Shown piece after piece: positions 27,880 to 36,731 of a stretch of 64,000 bases of DNA. The notes below the pieces were generated by a model, which saw only the letters and a list, made by a program, of their open reading frames with translations, had not been told where the DNA came from and ran no database searches. Within the stretch, counting starts at the first letter, position 1; each line of letters starts with the position of its first letter. Position numbers and translations under genes: made by a program. The stretch is taken from contig NZ_JANJZT010000002.1 of NCBI RefSeq assembly GCF_024622975.1, positions 1-64,000 of the forward strand, in the 5' to 3' direction. The stretch is from Blautia caecimuris (GTDB lineage: Bacteria > Bacillota > Clostridia > Lachnospirales > Lachnospiraceae).

Positions 27880-28815
27880 TTACCAGATGCCGGTAACAAT
27901 CTCATTGCCATCCTCATCTACAGTAGTTGATACCGTAAAGTTTGAATAATAGTGGTAGCCGGTTTTTCCTGTATCCGGCTCATCCTCATATTCATCATAC
28001 TGAGGAGAACCGATCGCTGCGATCAGATCATCCATGGACTGCCCGATATATCCGGTTGCCTTGTCAATGGTATCGTCCGTAGGCTGAGTATCATCCGGAT
28101 CATCATCGCCATCATCCGGAGCCTGTGTAGGATCCGGTGCGGATGTAGGATCCGGCGCAGATGTGGGATTCGGTGCAGATGTAGGATCCGGATTATCTGT
28201 ATCGTCATCCTCCTCATCCTCTGTCAGTCCCAGACGCTCCTTGACATCCTTAAGAGTGGAAATCTCTTTTTTGCCTGTAGCTGTCATATAAGTAGCATAA
28301 GGAATGCTGTCCTCACCGGTTCCGCTCATGCGAAGAGTGATCTGCTTCATGGATGCAAGAGGAAGATCCCGGAAAAAGCACTCATTCTTATCCTCGTCTG
28401 TATAGGTGATCCGGATATCATAGGTAATTCCTGCGGAAGAAGGCTTCTTGTAATAATATACTGCCTGTTCCCCGTTTTTCAGCGTAAACATTCCGTCTAC
28501 CAGATCATCGCCCCACTCGTCATCATCTGTCTCTTCCTCATCTTCCGGATGCTGACGGATATAAATAGCTCCTATTTCCGAGCCTGTCCGGTTAACGATC
28601 GCAACTTTAGAAGCTGTGGCGGTTTTTTCTCCGATCACATTTTTTTCATCGGATACTTCCATATCTACAAGATCTGCAGCCTCTGTCACCTGTGGCGTAA
28701 CTGTCGGAGTTGCCTGAACCTGCTGTTCGGCCGGTTTATCCTTCTCTTTTCCACAGCCGGCCGCTACAACTGCAAGTACCAGCAATCCGGCTATTGCAAG
28801 ATATCTTTTTTTCAT
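27880..28815 (-). CDS. lipoprotein with Pro/Thr/Asp linker and BamE-like C-terminal region
   Basis: The 311-residue protein begins with a lipoprotein signal (hydrophobic 4-18 and lipobox VVAAGC, Cys21). It continues with a middle domain (AIYIRQHPEDEEE), then a low-complexity linker of repeats such as PNPTSAPDPTSAPDPT, encoded by four near-identical 18-bp units, and ends with YIGQSMDDLIAAIGSPQYDEY-type sequence resembling SmpA/BamE-like domains. The DNA repeat could change length by slippage. It is expected to be tethered outside the membrane. No function is recognised. It precedes pyrH-frr in the same direction and has its own promoter. Confidence 0.75.
   Translation of the reverse strand: MKKRYLAIAGLLVLAVVAAGCGKEKDKPAEQQVQATPTVTPQVTEAADLVDMEVSDEKNVIGEKTATASKVAIVNRTGSEIGAIYIRQHPEDEEETDDDEWGDDLVDGMFTLKNGEQAVYYYKKPSSAGITYDIRITYTDEDKNECFFRDLPLASMKQITLRMSGTGEDSIPYATYMTATGKKEISTLKDVKERLGLTEDEEDDDTDNPDPTSAPNPTSAPDPTSAPDPTQAPDDGDDDPDDTQPTDDTIDKATGYIGQSMDDLIAAIGSPQYDEYEDEPDTGKTGYHYYSNFTVSTTVDEDGNEIVTGIW
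28125..28196. repeat. Four tandem 18-bp units in the lipoprotein gene
   Basis: Units begin at 28125, 28143, 28161 and 28179 with the form ATGTAGGATCCGGTGCAG (plus strand). The period of 18 bases keeps the reading frame and encodes PT(S/Q)APDPT repeats of six residues. Confidence 0.85.
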
Positions 28816-28872
28816 ATTATAAACCTCCCATTCGTATTAATGGAAATCTCTGAACATAGTTTCATTACTATA

Positions 28873-28900
28873 ATTATACTTAGTATCTTTTTCTTGTCAA
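28873..28900 (-). promoter_or_regulatory. Promoter of the lipoprotein-pyrH-frr genes
   Basis: TTGACA (28900-28895), a 16-base spacer and TATAAT (28878-28873) lie about 60 bases before the lipoprotein ATG. Confidence 0.8.
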
Positions 28901-29058
28901 CTAAATGTCAGGTAAATTCACACAATTTTAAGACTTTCGATTCTGTTCAGTTTCACTTCATTCGCAGAAACAGTTTCCGGTTCTGTAAACAAAACAGCCA
29001 GCCCATGTCCGTTCTGATCTTGTACCTGTCTGACAACAGCACTTCTTTATATAATATA

Positions 29059-29529
29059 TCAGTAAAGATTTTTCACTTTAAAATCCCGTTCCGCTTCACG
29101 CCTCTGGTCTTTTTTTGCAATATCCTGGCGCTTGTCATAAAGCTTTTTGCCCCGGGCAAGACCGATTTCCACCTTAACAAGGCTGTCCTTAAAATACACT
29201 TTAAGGGGAACCAGAGTCAGGCCCTTTTCCTTTAATTTACCTTCCAGTTTATTGATCTCATATCTGTGAAGCAGAAGCTTTCTTACACGAAGAGGATCCT
29301 TGTTAAAAATATTTCCTTTTTCGTAGGGACTGATGTGCATGCCGTAAATGCAGACCTCGCCTTTTTCAATTCTGACAAAAGCCTCTTTTATGCTGCATTT
29401 GCCCATACGGAGAGATTTCACCTCAGTTCCTGCCAGCGAAATCCCTGTCTCAAAGGTATCCTCTATAAAATAATCGTGAAAAGCCTTTTTATTATTTGCA
29501 ATCAGTCTGATTCCCTGTTTCTTCGCCAT
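29059..29529 (-). CDS. smpB: SsrA-binding protein
   Basis: SmpB carries tmRNA to stalled ribosomes. The 156 residues include [20 protein letters not shown] (9-28), [18 protein letters not shown] and the C-terminal [19 protein letters not shown], the expected tail. It lies 3 bases after rnr; RNase R is the partner that degrades the tagged mRNA. The tmRNA gene itself is not in this window. Confidence 0.97.
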   Translation of the reverse strand: MAKKQGIRLIANNKKAFHDYFIEDTFETGISLAGTEVKSLRMGKCSIKEAFVRIEKGEVCIYGMHISPYEKGNIFNKDPLRVRKLLLHRYEINKLEGKLKEKGLTLVPLKVYFKDSLVKVEIGLARGKKLYDKRQDIAKKDQRREAERDFKVKNLY

Positions 29530-29532
29530 AGC

Positions 29533-31563
29533 TTATTCCTCCTGCTCTTCCGCAATCGTAAAATCCACAGACCTTTTTACCGCATCCGCATCTGCCACAC
29601 GGACGCGGATTTTCTGCCCGAGATGATATACTTTTTTCGTCAGTTCGCCTCTCAGTTCATGAGTCTCCTGATCAAAGGTATAATAATCATCCTTTAAAGC
29701 TGTAATATGAACCAGTCCCTCTACTGTATTGCCAAGTTCCACATACAGGCCATATCCGGTCACCCCGGAAATGATCCCGTCAAATTCCTCTCCCAGATGA
29801 TAGGACATATATTCTGCCTTTTTCATTTTGTCAGATTCCCGTTCCGCTTCCTGGGCTCTTCTCTCGCACACACTTGACTGACGAGCCACCTCTTCCAGAA
29901 TCTCCCGATAATGCTCTGTCTTTCCTTCCCGGGTCAGCCTTCCTCTGAGATTATCTCTGATGATCCGATGTATCTGAAGATCCGGATACCGTCTGATAGG
30001 AGAAGTAAAATGACAGTAATATCTGGCCGCCAGACCAAAATGTCCGCTGCATTCCGTGGTATATTTTGCCTGCTTCATGGTGCGAAGTGTAAGCCGGCTG
30101 ATCATTGTCTCATTCGGAAGATCCTGAATGCTTTCCAGAATTTCCTGAATCTCTTTGGGCGTGATCTCCTGTCCGGATTTCCGCACGTCGATCCCCTGAT
30201 TGTGAAGAAGCATCAGCAGCTCCTCCACCTTGTCCGGATCCGGATTTTCATGGGTTCTGTAAACAAAAGGATATTCGCCCTTACAGTATTCTCTGGCCAC
30301 TGTTTCATTTGCCAGAAGCATAAAGTCTTCAATGATCTCTGTCGCCACACTGGTTTCATAGGGTTTTACATCAATGGCGCGGCCTGCCCCATTGAGAATG
30401 ATCTTGCTCTCCGGAAAATCAAAATCAATGGAGCCTCTGTTGTGGCGGCATCCTCTGAGGATTCCGGACAGCTCTTTCATCAGAAAAAACATGGGAACAA
30501 ATTCCTGATATTCTCTGCTGGTCTCTGTTTCTCCGTCTTCCAGAATACACCGCACCTGTTCATAGCTCATACGGCGGTCTACACGTATGACGCTTTCTGT
30601 AATTTTATGGGATACTACGGTTCCGTTTTCATCAATATCCATCAGACAGCTGAGAGCCAGACGCTCCACACCCTGATTAAGCGAACAGATTCCGTTGCTC
30701 AGACGCTCCGGAAGCATGGGGATCACCCGGTCTGCCAGATAAACACTGGTTCCTCTTTTCAGGGCTTCTCTGTCAATTGCGCTTCCGCCCTGAACATAAT
30801 TGCTTACATCTGCAATGTGCACACCCAGATGATAAAGATTCCCCTCCTTTGTAAGAGAAACTGCATCATCCAGATCCTTTGCATCCTCACCGTCAATGGT
30901 AACTGTCATAAGTCCGGTAAGGTCGTCTCTTCCGTCCCAGTCCGCTTCCAGAACATGATCCGGCACTCTCATTGCCTGATTCATTACACGGACCGGAAAT
31001 TCAGAAGGGATGCCATAGCTTTTTACAACAGCCAGAATATCCGCTCCCGGAGCATGGATATTTCCCAGGGATTCTGTAATCTTTCCCTCAGGCTTACGCT
31101 TCTCAGAGCCATAATCAAGGATCTGGGCAACTACCTTTTCTCCATCTCTGATTCCATGAGAATTTTTCGGAGAAATATAAACGTCCCGGGATATTTTCTG
31201 GTTATCACAGAGCACAAAGCCATAATCTCCTTCTCGCTGAAAAGTTCCCACAACCTCTGTGGTACCTCTTTCCAGAATTTTTATAACCGTTCCCTCTCTG
31301 CGCTTTCCAGGCTTCTGTTCTTTTTTCAGCAGAACCTGTACCCGGTCCTGATGAAGCGCTGTATTTACAGCATCTGCAGGAATAAAAATATCCTCTTCAT
31401 CCTCTCCTGTTTCCACAAATCCAAAGCCCCTGGCATTTCCGATAAAAACGCCCTCTGCCAGAAGGCCCTGTTTTTTCAGACTCTTTATGTTTTTTTTCTT
31501 AAATGATGCGCGATTTTCTTTTGGGAATCTTTTTTTCTTTTCCCATATTTTTTTTCTGCTCAC
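29533..31563 (-). CDS. rnr: ribonuclease R
   Basis: RNase R is a 3'-5' exoribonuclease able to digest structured RNA. The 676-residue protein has a Lys-rich start, cold-shock domains (GNARGFGFVETGEDEEDIFI), the RNB catalytic domain with TIDGEDAKDLDDAVSL (metal-binding Asp) and a C-terminal S1 domain (FDGIISGVTGYGLYVELG). A GTG start is preceded by AAAAGGAGTTCAA. The order secG-rnr-smpB is conserved in Firmicutes. Confidence 0.95.
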   Translation of the reverse strand: MSRKKIWEKKKRFPKENRASFKKKNIKSLKKQGLLAEGVFIGNARGFGFVETGEDEEDIFIPADAVNTALHQDRVQVLLKKEQKPGKRREGTVIKILERGTTEVVGTFQREGDYGFVLCDNQKISRDVYISPKNSHGIRDGEKVVAQILDYGSEKRKPEGKITESLGNIHAPGADILAVVKSYGIPSEFPVRVMNQAMRVPDHVLEADWDGRDDLTGLMTVTIDGEDAKDLDDAVSLTKEGNLYHLGVHIADVSNYVQGGSAIDREALKRGTSVYLADRVIPMLPERLSNGICSLNQGVERLALSCLMDIDENGTVVSHKITESVIRVDRRMSYEQVRCILEDGETETSREYQEFVPMFFLMKELSGILRGCRHNRGSIDFDFPESKIILNGAGRAIDVKPYETSVATEIIEDFMLLANETVAREYCKGEYPFVYRTHENPDPDKVEELLMLLHNQGIDVRKSGQEITPKEIQEILESIQDLPNETMISRLTLRTMKQAKYTTECSGHFGLAARYYCHFTSPIRRYPDLQIHRIIRDNLRGRLTREGKTEHYREILEEVARQSSVCERRAQEAERESDKMKKAEYMSYHLGEEFDGIISGVTGYGLYVELGNTVEGLVHITALKDDYYTFDQETHELRGELTKKVYHLGQKIRVRVADADAVKRSVDFTIAEEQEE

Positions 31564-31625
31564 TTGAACTCCTTTTCTGTAAACACAGACAGTCCTGTCA
31601 GAACTGCCGTTTCTGCGTACTCAGG

Positions 31626-31660
31626 CAAAAAAACACTCTTGCGAATTTACAAGAGTGTCT
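31626..31660 (-). terminator. Terminator between secG and rnr
   Basis: On the minus strand ACACTCTTG pairs with CAAGAGTGT over an 8-nt loop and is followed by TTTTTTT. It is a strong-looking terminator, so rnr-smpB may depend on read-through or on a promoter close to rnr. Confidence 0.8.
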
Positions 31661-31681
31661 CCATTTTGCCTTCCATGATTC

Positions 31682-31918
31682 TTAGAAATTCATATTCAAA
31701 ATGACAGCCAGAACAAAAAACAGGATTGCCATGACAGTAGTCGCCTTTACCAGACCACCCTCCATAGAACGTCCTTTGTTTCTTCCCCAGTAGGTATCCG
31801 CAACACCGGCAATAGAGCCAAGTCCCTGCTGCTTACCTTCCTGCATCAGTACAATGACTGTAAGACCTATGCAATCTAAGACAAAAATTACCGTAAGGAT
31901 AATTCTTAAGATCTCCAT
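31682..31918 (-). CDS. secG: preprotein translocase subunit SecG
   Basis: SecG is the small membrane partner of SecYE. At 78 residues it has two hydrophobic segments, ILTVIFVLDCIGLTVIVLMQ and TVMAILFFVLAVILNM, and the conserved loop EGKQQGLGSI between them. GGAGGTGTAACCTGA lies before the ATG. Confidence 0.94.
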   Translation of the reverse strand: MEILRIILTVIFVLDCIGLTVIVLMQEGKQQGLGSIAGVADTYWGRNKGRSMEGGLVKATTVMAILFFVLAVILNMNF

Positions 31919-31949
31919 TCAGGTTACACCTCCTAATCAACTGTTTTTT

Positions 31950-31978
31950 ATTGTATCATATGGCTTTTGGGATTTCAA
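31950..31978 (-). promoter_or_regulatory. Promoter of secG
   Basis: TTGAAA (31978-31973) and TACAAT (31955-31950), 17 bases apart, lie about 30 bases before the secG ATG. Confidence 0.65.
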
Positions 31979-32083
31979 CAGTTTTTCTCTAAAAACCTTG
32001 ACAACAGAACTTCTTTCGGGGATGATATACAGGAATGGCTTATGCTGTTTTATGAAACCTATTACATTTAAAGGATGGTCAAC

Positions 32084-34072
32084 ATGAAAACTTCAACAAA
32101 CAGAATTATGGCTTTTTTTGCCTCTCTTATACTGTCTGCCGGCTTTGCAGTATGCTGTTTCAGAATACCGGCTCTGTCAGCGGCTGTCAGTTCCATTGGA
32201 AATGTAAATCTTCTCACTTATGCAATGACAGTTATTTTATTCTGCGTTTCCTATCTTATTTTTTCAATTCTTCTGGCACGCACAGAGAAGCCCTGCTTTT
32301 TTGACACGCCCAGAAACGCTTTTTTTACAGTAGTACTTCTTATAACGGTAAATATTCTTTTCTTTATCCGCATGTACCGCCTGGAAGTAGATGTTTACGG
32401 TTCTGTTTCCGCAAGATACGTCTGGCATTCCATTCCTTTCTGGCTTGTACTGATCTGCCTTGTGACAGAAGGGCTCGTTTTTCTTCATTTTGCCAGAAAT
32501 AATAACTTTTCTGTAAAAACCTGGGCCATGTCCCTTTTCTATGGGCTTCTCACACTTCTGGCTGCCTATAACTTTTATACCCCGGAGGTTTTTCTCAGAA
32601 ACGAACCGGACCGTCTTCATATGGATGCATATTTCAATTCCATATATAATGTACTGCACGGAAGCCCTTACACGGAATATACCACCAGTATTTACGGTCA
32701 CTTCGGAATTTTATACAAGCTTCCCATGAAGATCCTTGGAGGCGATCTGATTGATTTTATTCTTCTGAATACCATCATCGGCGCCCTTTGTTTCCTTGCA
32801 GCTTTTCTGACCCTTCATTTTATTGTAAAAAATGATCTTTTAAGAGTTCTGGGCTCCATTGCCCTGACCTTTCCCGTTCTTTCCATGAGAAGCGGAATCT
32901 ACTGGCAGCTATGGCCACACAGAATCCTTTTTATGTGCCTGATGCTTTTCTGGATTGCCTTTTGTGTCCGTTTCAAAAAAAGCGGTCGTCTCATCTGTAT
33001 TCTGGGGTATGTGCTTTCGCTTCTGGGAATCCTGTGGAATACAGAAACAGGACTTTTCTGCGCGATTTCCTGGGCAGCATTCTGGATTCTCCGCTGCCTC
33101 TGCCACAAAAAAGACTCCTGGCTGCCGGTTTTAAAAACCTGTCTTCTGCACCTTGCAGGGATCCTTCTCAGCTTTCTGGGCGCCTATGCTGTGGTTGAGC
33201 TGTATAACATAATGAACGGAGGACAGATTACCGGAATCCGCGAATTCCTTTTCCCACTTCTTCAGTCCTCTTACATGGATGGTCTGTTAAGAGTGGATCT
33301 TCCGGAGTTTGCAAGCGCCTATATGATAATCCTTGTGCTGTTTTTTATGGCCTGCGCATGGGGTATTTCCCACATATGTTTTGTCCGCGCACAGGATGAA
33401 ACAGACAGCCGTCATCTCCTTCTCATCTGCTTCACTTTTGCTGCCGCTGTCCTTTCATTAGGGCAGATCACATATTTTATCAACAGAGCGGCTTATCACA
33501 ATCTGGAGATCATTCACATTCCATGTATTCTGCTTCTGTGTATTTTTGCTGAAGAAGGAATGAATACTTTCCAGACGTTCCGCATAAAAAATATGAACAG
33601 TTTCAGCGGAATGCAGATTTTTAAAGGTACTTTTACTGCTGTTTCCCTGCTTGTTCTGATGACCGTCTCTACCGGAAACATCATTCAGTACGGTCAGAAC
33701 ACAGCTCTCAGAGAGGAACTCCACAATGAGCAGGAACTGAATGATTTCGCCGCCCATATTGCTGCAAATATCCCGGAAAACACCTACGCCTTTGGAATCG
33801 GTGTACCGGAGATTTATTCCATCCTCCGCTGGGATACTGGATGCTATACGCTGGATCTGGCCGATCTTTCTCTGAGACCGGAGGCAGGAGACTATATTAT
33901 GGATGATATCAAAGCCAAAAAAATTCCTGCCTTTCTTGCCGGAGAGGGAACCATCAGCCGTCTGGAAAAATACAGCTCCAAAGAAAAAAGCCAGTGGCTT
34001 CTGGATACCTATGAAATTTCCCGGGAATTTGAATTTAAAGGAGCTGTACTTCAGTATTTTACTTTAAAATAA
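32084..34072 (+). CDS. large polytopic membrane protein, possibly a GT-C glycosyltransferase
   Basis: The 662-residue protein has about twelve to fourteen hydrophobic segments and a C-terminal soluble tail from about residue 540. I do not recognise a named family. The lumenal-looking loop at about 180-205 (RLHMDAYFNSIYNVLHGSPY, then TSIYGHFGILYKLPM) resembles the first extracytoplasmic loop of GT-C enzymes, which hold an Asp near their lipid-linked sugar substrate. That similarity is weak and based on layout. The start at 32084 is preferred since AAAGGATGG precedes it; the earlier ATG at 32075 overlaps the ribosome site. It is a single gene between secG (divergent) and eno (convergent). Confidence 0.6.
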   Translation: MKTSTNRIMAFFASLILSAGFAVCCFRIPALSAAVSSIGNVNLLTYAMTVILFCVSYLIFSILLARTEKPCFFDTPRNAFFTVVLLITVNILFFIRMYRLEVDVYGSVSARYVWHSIPFWLVLICLVTEGLVFLHFARNNNFSVKTWAMSLFYGLLTLLAAYNFYTPEVFLRNEPDRLHMDAYFNSIYNVLHGSPYTEYTTSIYGHFGILYKLPMKILGGDLIDFILLNTIIGALCFLAAFLTLHFIVKNDLLRVLGSIALTFPVLSMRSGIYWQLWPHRILFMCLMLFWIAFCVRFKKSGRLICILGYVLSLLGILWNTETGLFCAISWAAFWILRCLCHKKDSWLPVLKTCLLHLAGILLSFLGAYAVVELYNIMNGGQITGIREFLFPLLQSSYMDGLLRVDLPEFASAYMIILVLFFMACAWGISHICFVRAQDETDSRHLLLICFTFAAAVLSLGQITYFINRAAYHNLEIIHIPCILLLCIFAEEGMNTFQTFRIKNMNSFSGMQIFKGTFTAVSLLVLMTVSTGNIIQYGQNTALREELHNEQELNDFAAHIAANIPENTYAFGIGVPEIYSILRWDTGCYTLDLADLSLRPEAGDYIMDDIKAKKIPAFLAGEGTISRLEKYSSKEKSQWLLDTYEISREFEFKGAVLQYFTLK

Positions 34073-34153
34073 TAATGTGTACGTTGTTTTTGAACAAAGC
34101 ATTTTTATTTACCGGGAAGATCAGCACATAATGTGTTACTTTCCTGACAAAAT

Positions 34154-34196
34154 AAAAATCCTCCGTTCTGCCAAAAGCGCCGCGGAGGATTTTTTA
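34154..34196. terminator. Bidirectional terminator between membrane protein and eno
   Basis: AAAATCCTCCG (34155-34165) pairs with CGGAGGATTTT (34183-34193) with T-runs on both strands. It separates two convergent genes. Confidence 0.85.
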
Positions 34197-34244
34197 TTTT
34201 CAAATACATTCTGCTTTTGTCATATAACAGTCCCCTGCCTGCTG

Positions 34245-35585
34245 CTATACAGTTTCCTCCGAAAATCCCTTAAAAGGATTCTGATACTCTCCATTCTCGC
34301 CAAGCTGCTCTGCAATGCGGAGAAGCTGGTTATACTTTGCATTTCTGTCAGAACGGCAGGGCGCTCCTGTTTTTATCTGGCCTGCACCTGTGGCAACTGC
34401 CAGATCTGCAATAAAGGAATCCTCTGTTTCTCCTGATCTGTGGGAGATCACTGCCCGGTATCCGTTTTCCTGCGCCAGCCGGACCGTATCCATAGCCTCT
34501 GTCAGAGTACCGATCTGATTTACTTTTACAAGCACTGCATTGGCTGCCTGAAGTCGGATCCCGCAGGTCAGTCTCTTTTTATTTGTTACAAAAAGATCAT
34601 CTCCTACCAGCTGTATTTTGTCTCCCAGCCGCTCTGTCAGTTTCTTCCAGCCTTCCCAGTCGTCTTCCTCCAGCCCATCCTCAAGAGATACCACAGGAAA
34701 TTCTTCCAGTAATCCCTCATAATATTCAATCATCTCAGAAGAGTCTCTGAATACATCTTTTCCTTTCATTTTGCTTTCTCCGGGAAAATAGTAAACCCCT
34801 TTTTCTTCTTCATACAATTCACTGGCCGCTGCGTCTATGGCAATCGCGATCTGCTTTCCCGGTTCGTATCCGGCCCTTTCCACTGCCTGGATGATCAGCG
34901 CCAGCGCATCTCTGGAATCCTCAAGATCCGGCGCAAAGCCTCCCTCATCGCCTACTGCTGTAGACAGATTTTTTTCTTTGAGAATGATCTTCAGAAACTG
35001 ATAGATCTCCACGCACATGCGGATTCCTTCTGAAAAATCTTCCGCCCCCACAGGCATGATCATAAATTCCTGAAGATCCACGGTATTATCTGCATGGCGT
35101 CCTCCATTCAGAATGTTCATCATGGGCACAGGCAGCTTTCTGGTATGACAGCCGCCCAGATATTGATAAAGAGGAATTCTCAGACCTTCCGCAGCCGCCC
35201 TTGCCACTGCCAGAGAAACACCCAGAACTGCATTGGCTCCTATGCTGCTTTTATTGTCTGTTCCATCGGCTTCTGCCAGAAGTCTGTCTATATTCATCTG
35301 ATCAAGCGCATTTTCTCCCACAATTGCTTCCGCAAGTTTTGTATTTACATTATTTACAGCTTTTTCCACACTGAGCCCAAGGTATTTTCCTTTTTCACCA
35401 TCCCGGAGCTCCACTGCCTCAAATCTTCCGGTAGACGCCCCGGAGGGAACTATGGCTCTTGCTGTATATCCATGGATTCCAACAATCCCTTCTCCTGCTG
35501 TAACTTCAACCTCAACCGTAGGATTTCCCCTGGAGTCCAGGACTTGTCTTGCGTGAATTCTGCGTACAGGTAAATAACGCAACAT
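34245..35585 (-). CDS. eno: enolase
   Basis: Enolase interconverts 2-phosphoglycerate and phosphoenolpyruvate. At 446 residues it is slightly longer than usual, with [17 protein letters not shown] at the N-terminus, [12 protein letters not shown] near 325, [16 protein letters not shown] and the signature [17 protein letters not shown] near 390. All expected catalytic positions appear present. TTAGGAGGTAAAAAT precedes the ATG. Confidence 0.97.
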   Translation of the reverse strand: MLRYLPVRRIHARQVLDSRGNPTVEVEVTAGEGIVGIHGYTARAIVPSGASTGRFEAVELRDGEKGKYLGLSVEKAVNNVNTKLAEAIVGENALDQMNIDRLLAEADGTDNKSSIGANAVLGVSLAVARAAAEGLRIPLYQYLGGCHTRKLPVPMMNILNGGRHADNTVDLQEFMIMPVGAEDFSEGIRMCVEIYQFLKIILKEKNLSTAVGDEGGFAPDLEDSRDALALIIQAVERAGYEPGKQIAIAIDAAASELYEEEKGVYYFPGESKMKGKDVFRDSSEMIEYYEGLLEEFPVVSLEDGLEEDDWEGWKKLTERLGDKIQLVGDDLFVTNKKRLTCGIRLQAANAVLVKVNQIGTLTEAMDTVRLAQENGYRAVISHRSGETEDSFIADLAVATGAGQIKTGAPCRSDRNAKYNQLLRIAEQLGENGEYQNPFKGFSEETV

Positions 35586-35735
35586 ATTTTTACCTCCTAA
35601 GACTTGATAATCCTATCTTATCCTGAATCCCTTTTTCTATTCACCGGAATTCATCAATATTTTCAGTTAATTATGTGTATAAAGTTATTTTTAGCAGTTA
35701 AAATAATATTTATTTTAATTTTATCAATTTTCTTA

Positions 35736-35764
35736 TTGACAAATCTCATTTTATCTGTTATAGT
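35736..35764 (+). promoter_or_regulatory. Strong promoter of the 35.8 kb transcript
   Basis: TTGACA (35736-35741), a 17-base spacer and TATAGT (35759-35764) form a near-consensus promoter with an AT-rich upstream region. No gene-length reading frame follows it in the same direction. Confidence 0.8.
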
Positions 35765-35770
35765 AAGCTC

Positions 35771-36032
35771 ATAAAACAAAAGGAACTTAAAAATAAATCA
35801 AAAAGGAGTGAGACCACCGAAAACATAAACGAAATCTCATAATCCAACAAGGAGGTACAGACCACCAGAAACGTAAAATAATTCATCATAATCTATGAAA
35901 GGAAGGTACAGACCACCGAGAACACAAATTTAATTCCAGAATGTTTTATAAAAATTTAAGGAGGACTAATCCATTGGACAGTGAACATTAAAAAGAGCCA
36001 ACAGAAAATCAAATCTGATGGCTCTTATTTTT
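35771..36032 (+). ncRNA. Candidate structured transcript of about 260 nt
   Basis: A strong promoter (TSS near 35771) and a terminator hairpin (AAGAGCCA 35993-36000 / TGGCTCTT 36019-36026, then ATTTTTG) bracket a region without a substantial gene. It holds three 50-nt units carrying AAGGAGG-like sequence followed by GACCACC, and a fourth ribosome-site-like AAGGAGG at 35959 before the 5-codon frame TTG GAC AGT GAA CAT TAA (35974-35991). I do not recognise a known RNA family. It could also be the decayed leader of a lost gene. Confidence 0.4.
35801..35920 (+). repeat. Three repeats with GGAGGTACAGACCACC
   Basis: The units have GACCACC at 35812-35818, 35860-35866 and 35911-35917, spaced 48 and 51 bases apart. 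In units 2 and 3 GG-x-GGT-ACAG-ACC-A-CC can fold as a small hairpin hiding the Shine-Dalgarno-like bases. Unit 1 is a weaker copy. Confidence 0.75.
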
Positions 36033-36036
36033 GTTG

Positions 36037-36144
36037 TCATATGCATAAAAAGAAGGACAGAGTTTCCTCGACGCTGCTACGGACAAGATCCTTTAAATCG
36101 TGCTTTATTAAATCTTCATTGAGTTGTATAAAGTTATCAGACAT
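36037..36144 (-). pseudogene. N-terminal fragment of an IS256-family transposase
   Basis: A reading frame of 35 codons starts with ATG after AGGAGGTACAGAACG and encodes MSDNFIQLNEDLIKHDLKD, then LVRSSVEETL. This matches the usual beginning of IS256-family transposases, but the frame diverges after SVEETL and ends in a stop within six codons. Everything beyond, about 350 residues, is missing. The fragment overlaps the end of the plus-strand transcript region and is probably a deletion remnant. Confidence 0.7.
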
Positions 36145-36286
36145 CGTTCTGTACCTCCTATGGTGAATTTTGTGTGGTAACTTTATTCTACCAAACGGCT
36201 ATAGACCATGTCTGTTTTTATGAAATTGAATTTGCGAAATTAATTATACGTTATCGTGCAGAGCACTGATGCAGAAAAGTCAGTCA

Positions 36287-36472
36287 TCAATCAGTGAAGG
36301 TTCTGCCGTAGACTCCACTTTTTTCAAAACAAATGTGATTTTTCACTTCTTTGGAGATGGTTATGCAATCCTTGTTTAAAAACCGACCAATCGTGTTAAA
36401 GCTTTCGTCCTTGTTTAACATGGCTTCAATGATAATTCGTGAAGCAAGAGTTAAATGTTTTTGTTTATTCAT
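36287..36472 (-). pseudogene. N-terminal fragment of an IS30-family transposase
   Basis: From the ATG at 36472 (GGAAGTCC before it) the frame reads MNKQKHLTLASRIIIEAML, then IGRFLNKDCITISKEVKNHI and a tail GVYGRTFTD before a stop. This is the HTH start of IS30-family transposases, where the motif is followed by about 270 further residues. Here only 61 remain. The two transposase fragments within 450 bases mark this as an insertion hot spot that has decayed. Confidence 0.7.
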
Positions 36473-36570
36473 AAGGACTTCCTTTCTGCCGGGAGGAATA
36501 GCCATATTTATAGAATGGTTTTAACAGAACGTTTGGAAAAATTAAATTCCATGGTTAAGAGAAGATAGAT

Positions 36571-36614
36571 TTGCAGGATTAAATTCCACAGAAGATTGGA
36601 ATTTAATCCTGCAA
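36571..36614. repeat. Perfect 18-bp inverted repeat, AT-rich
   Basis: TTGCAGGATTAAATTCCA (36571-36588) and its exact reverse complement (36597-36614) flank an 8-nt loop. A further direct copy of TTAAATTCCA occurs about 30 bases earlier (36543). There is no T-run on either side. It may be an IS end, a MITE-like remnant or a regulator site before the epimerase gene. Confidence 0.8.
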
Positions 36615-36731
36615 TTGAGTGCCAAGTAAAAAACAACATATTTTTATTCTTATTTTTGTGCAGTTTTTCTCGTTATTTTTTCAGAAATCTGGTATACTTG
36701 ATACATCAAATTTTTTATTGGAGGATATATC

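Noticed and set aside
31999-32030. TTGACA before the large membrane protein gene
   Set aside because: The only good -10 lies 22 bases away; the 17-base alternative (GATGAT) is poor, so I did not list a promoter.
35801-35920. CRISPR-like reading of the three repeats
   Set aside because: The repeats are only about 16 bases, imperfect, and lack spacers of defined length or cas genes.
35981-36166. 61-codon plus-strand frame starting GTG in the 35.8 kb region
   Set aside because: It reads through the terminator stem and overlaps the IS256 fragment on the other strand; no ribosome site fits.
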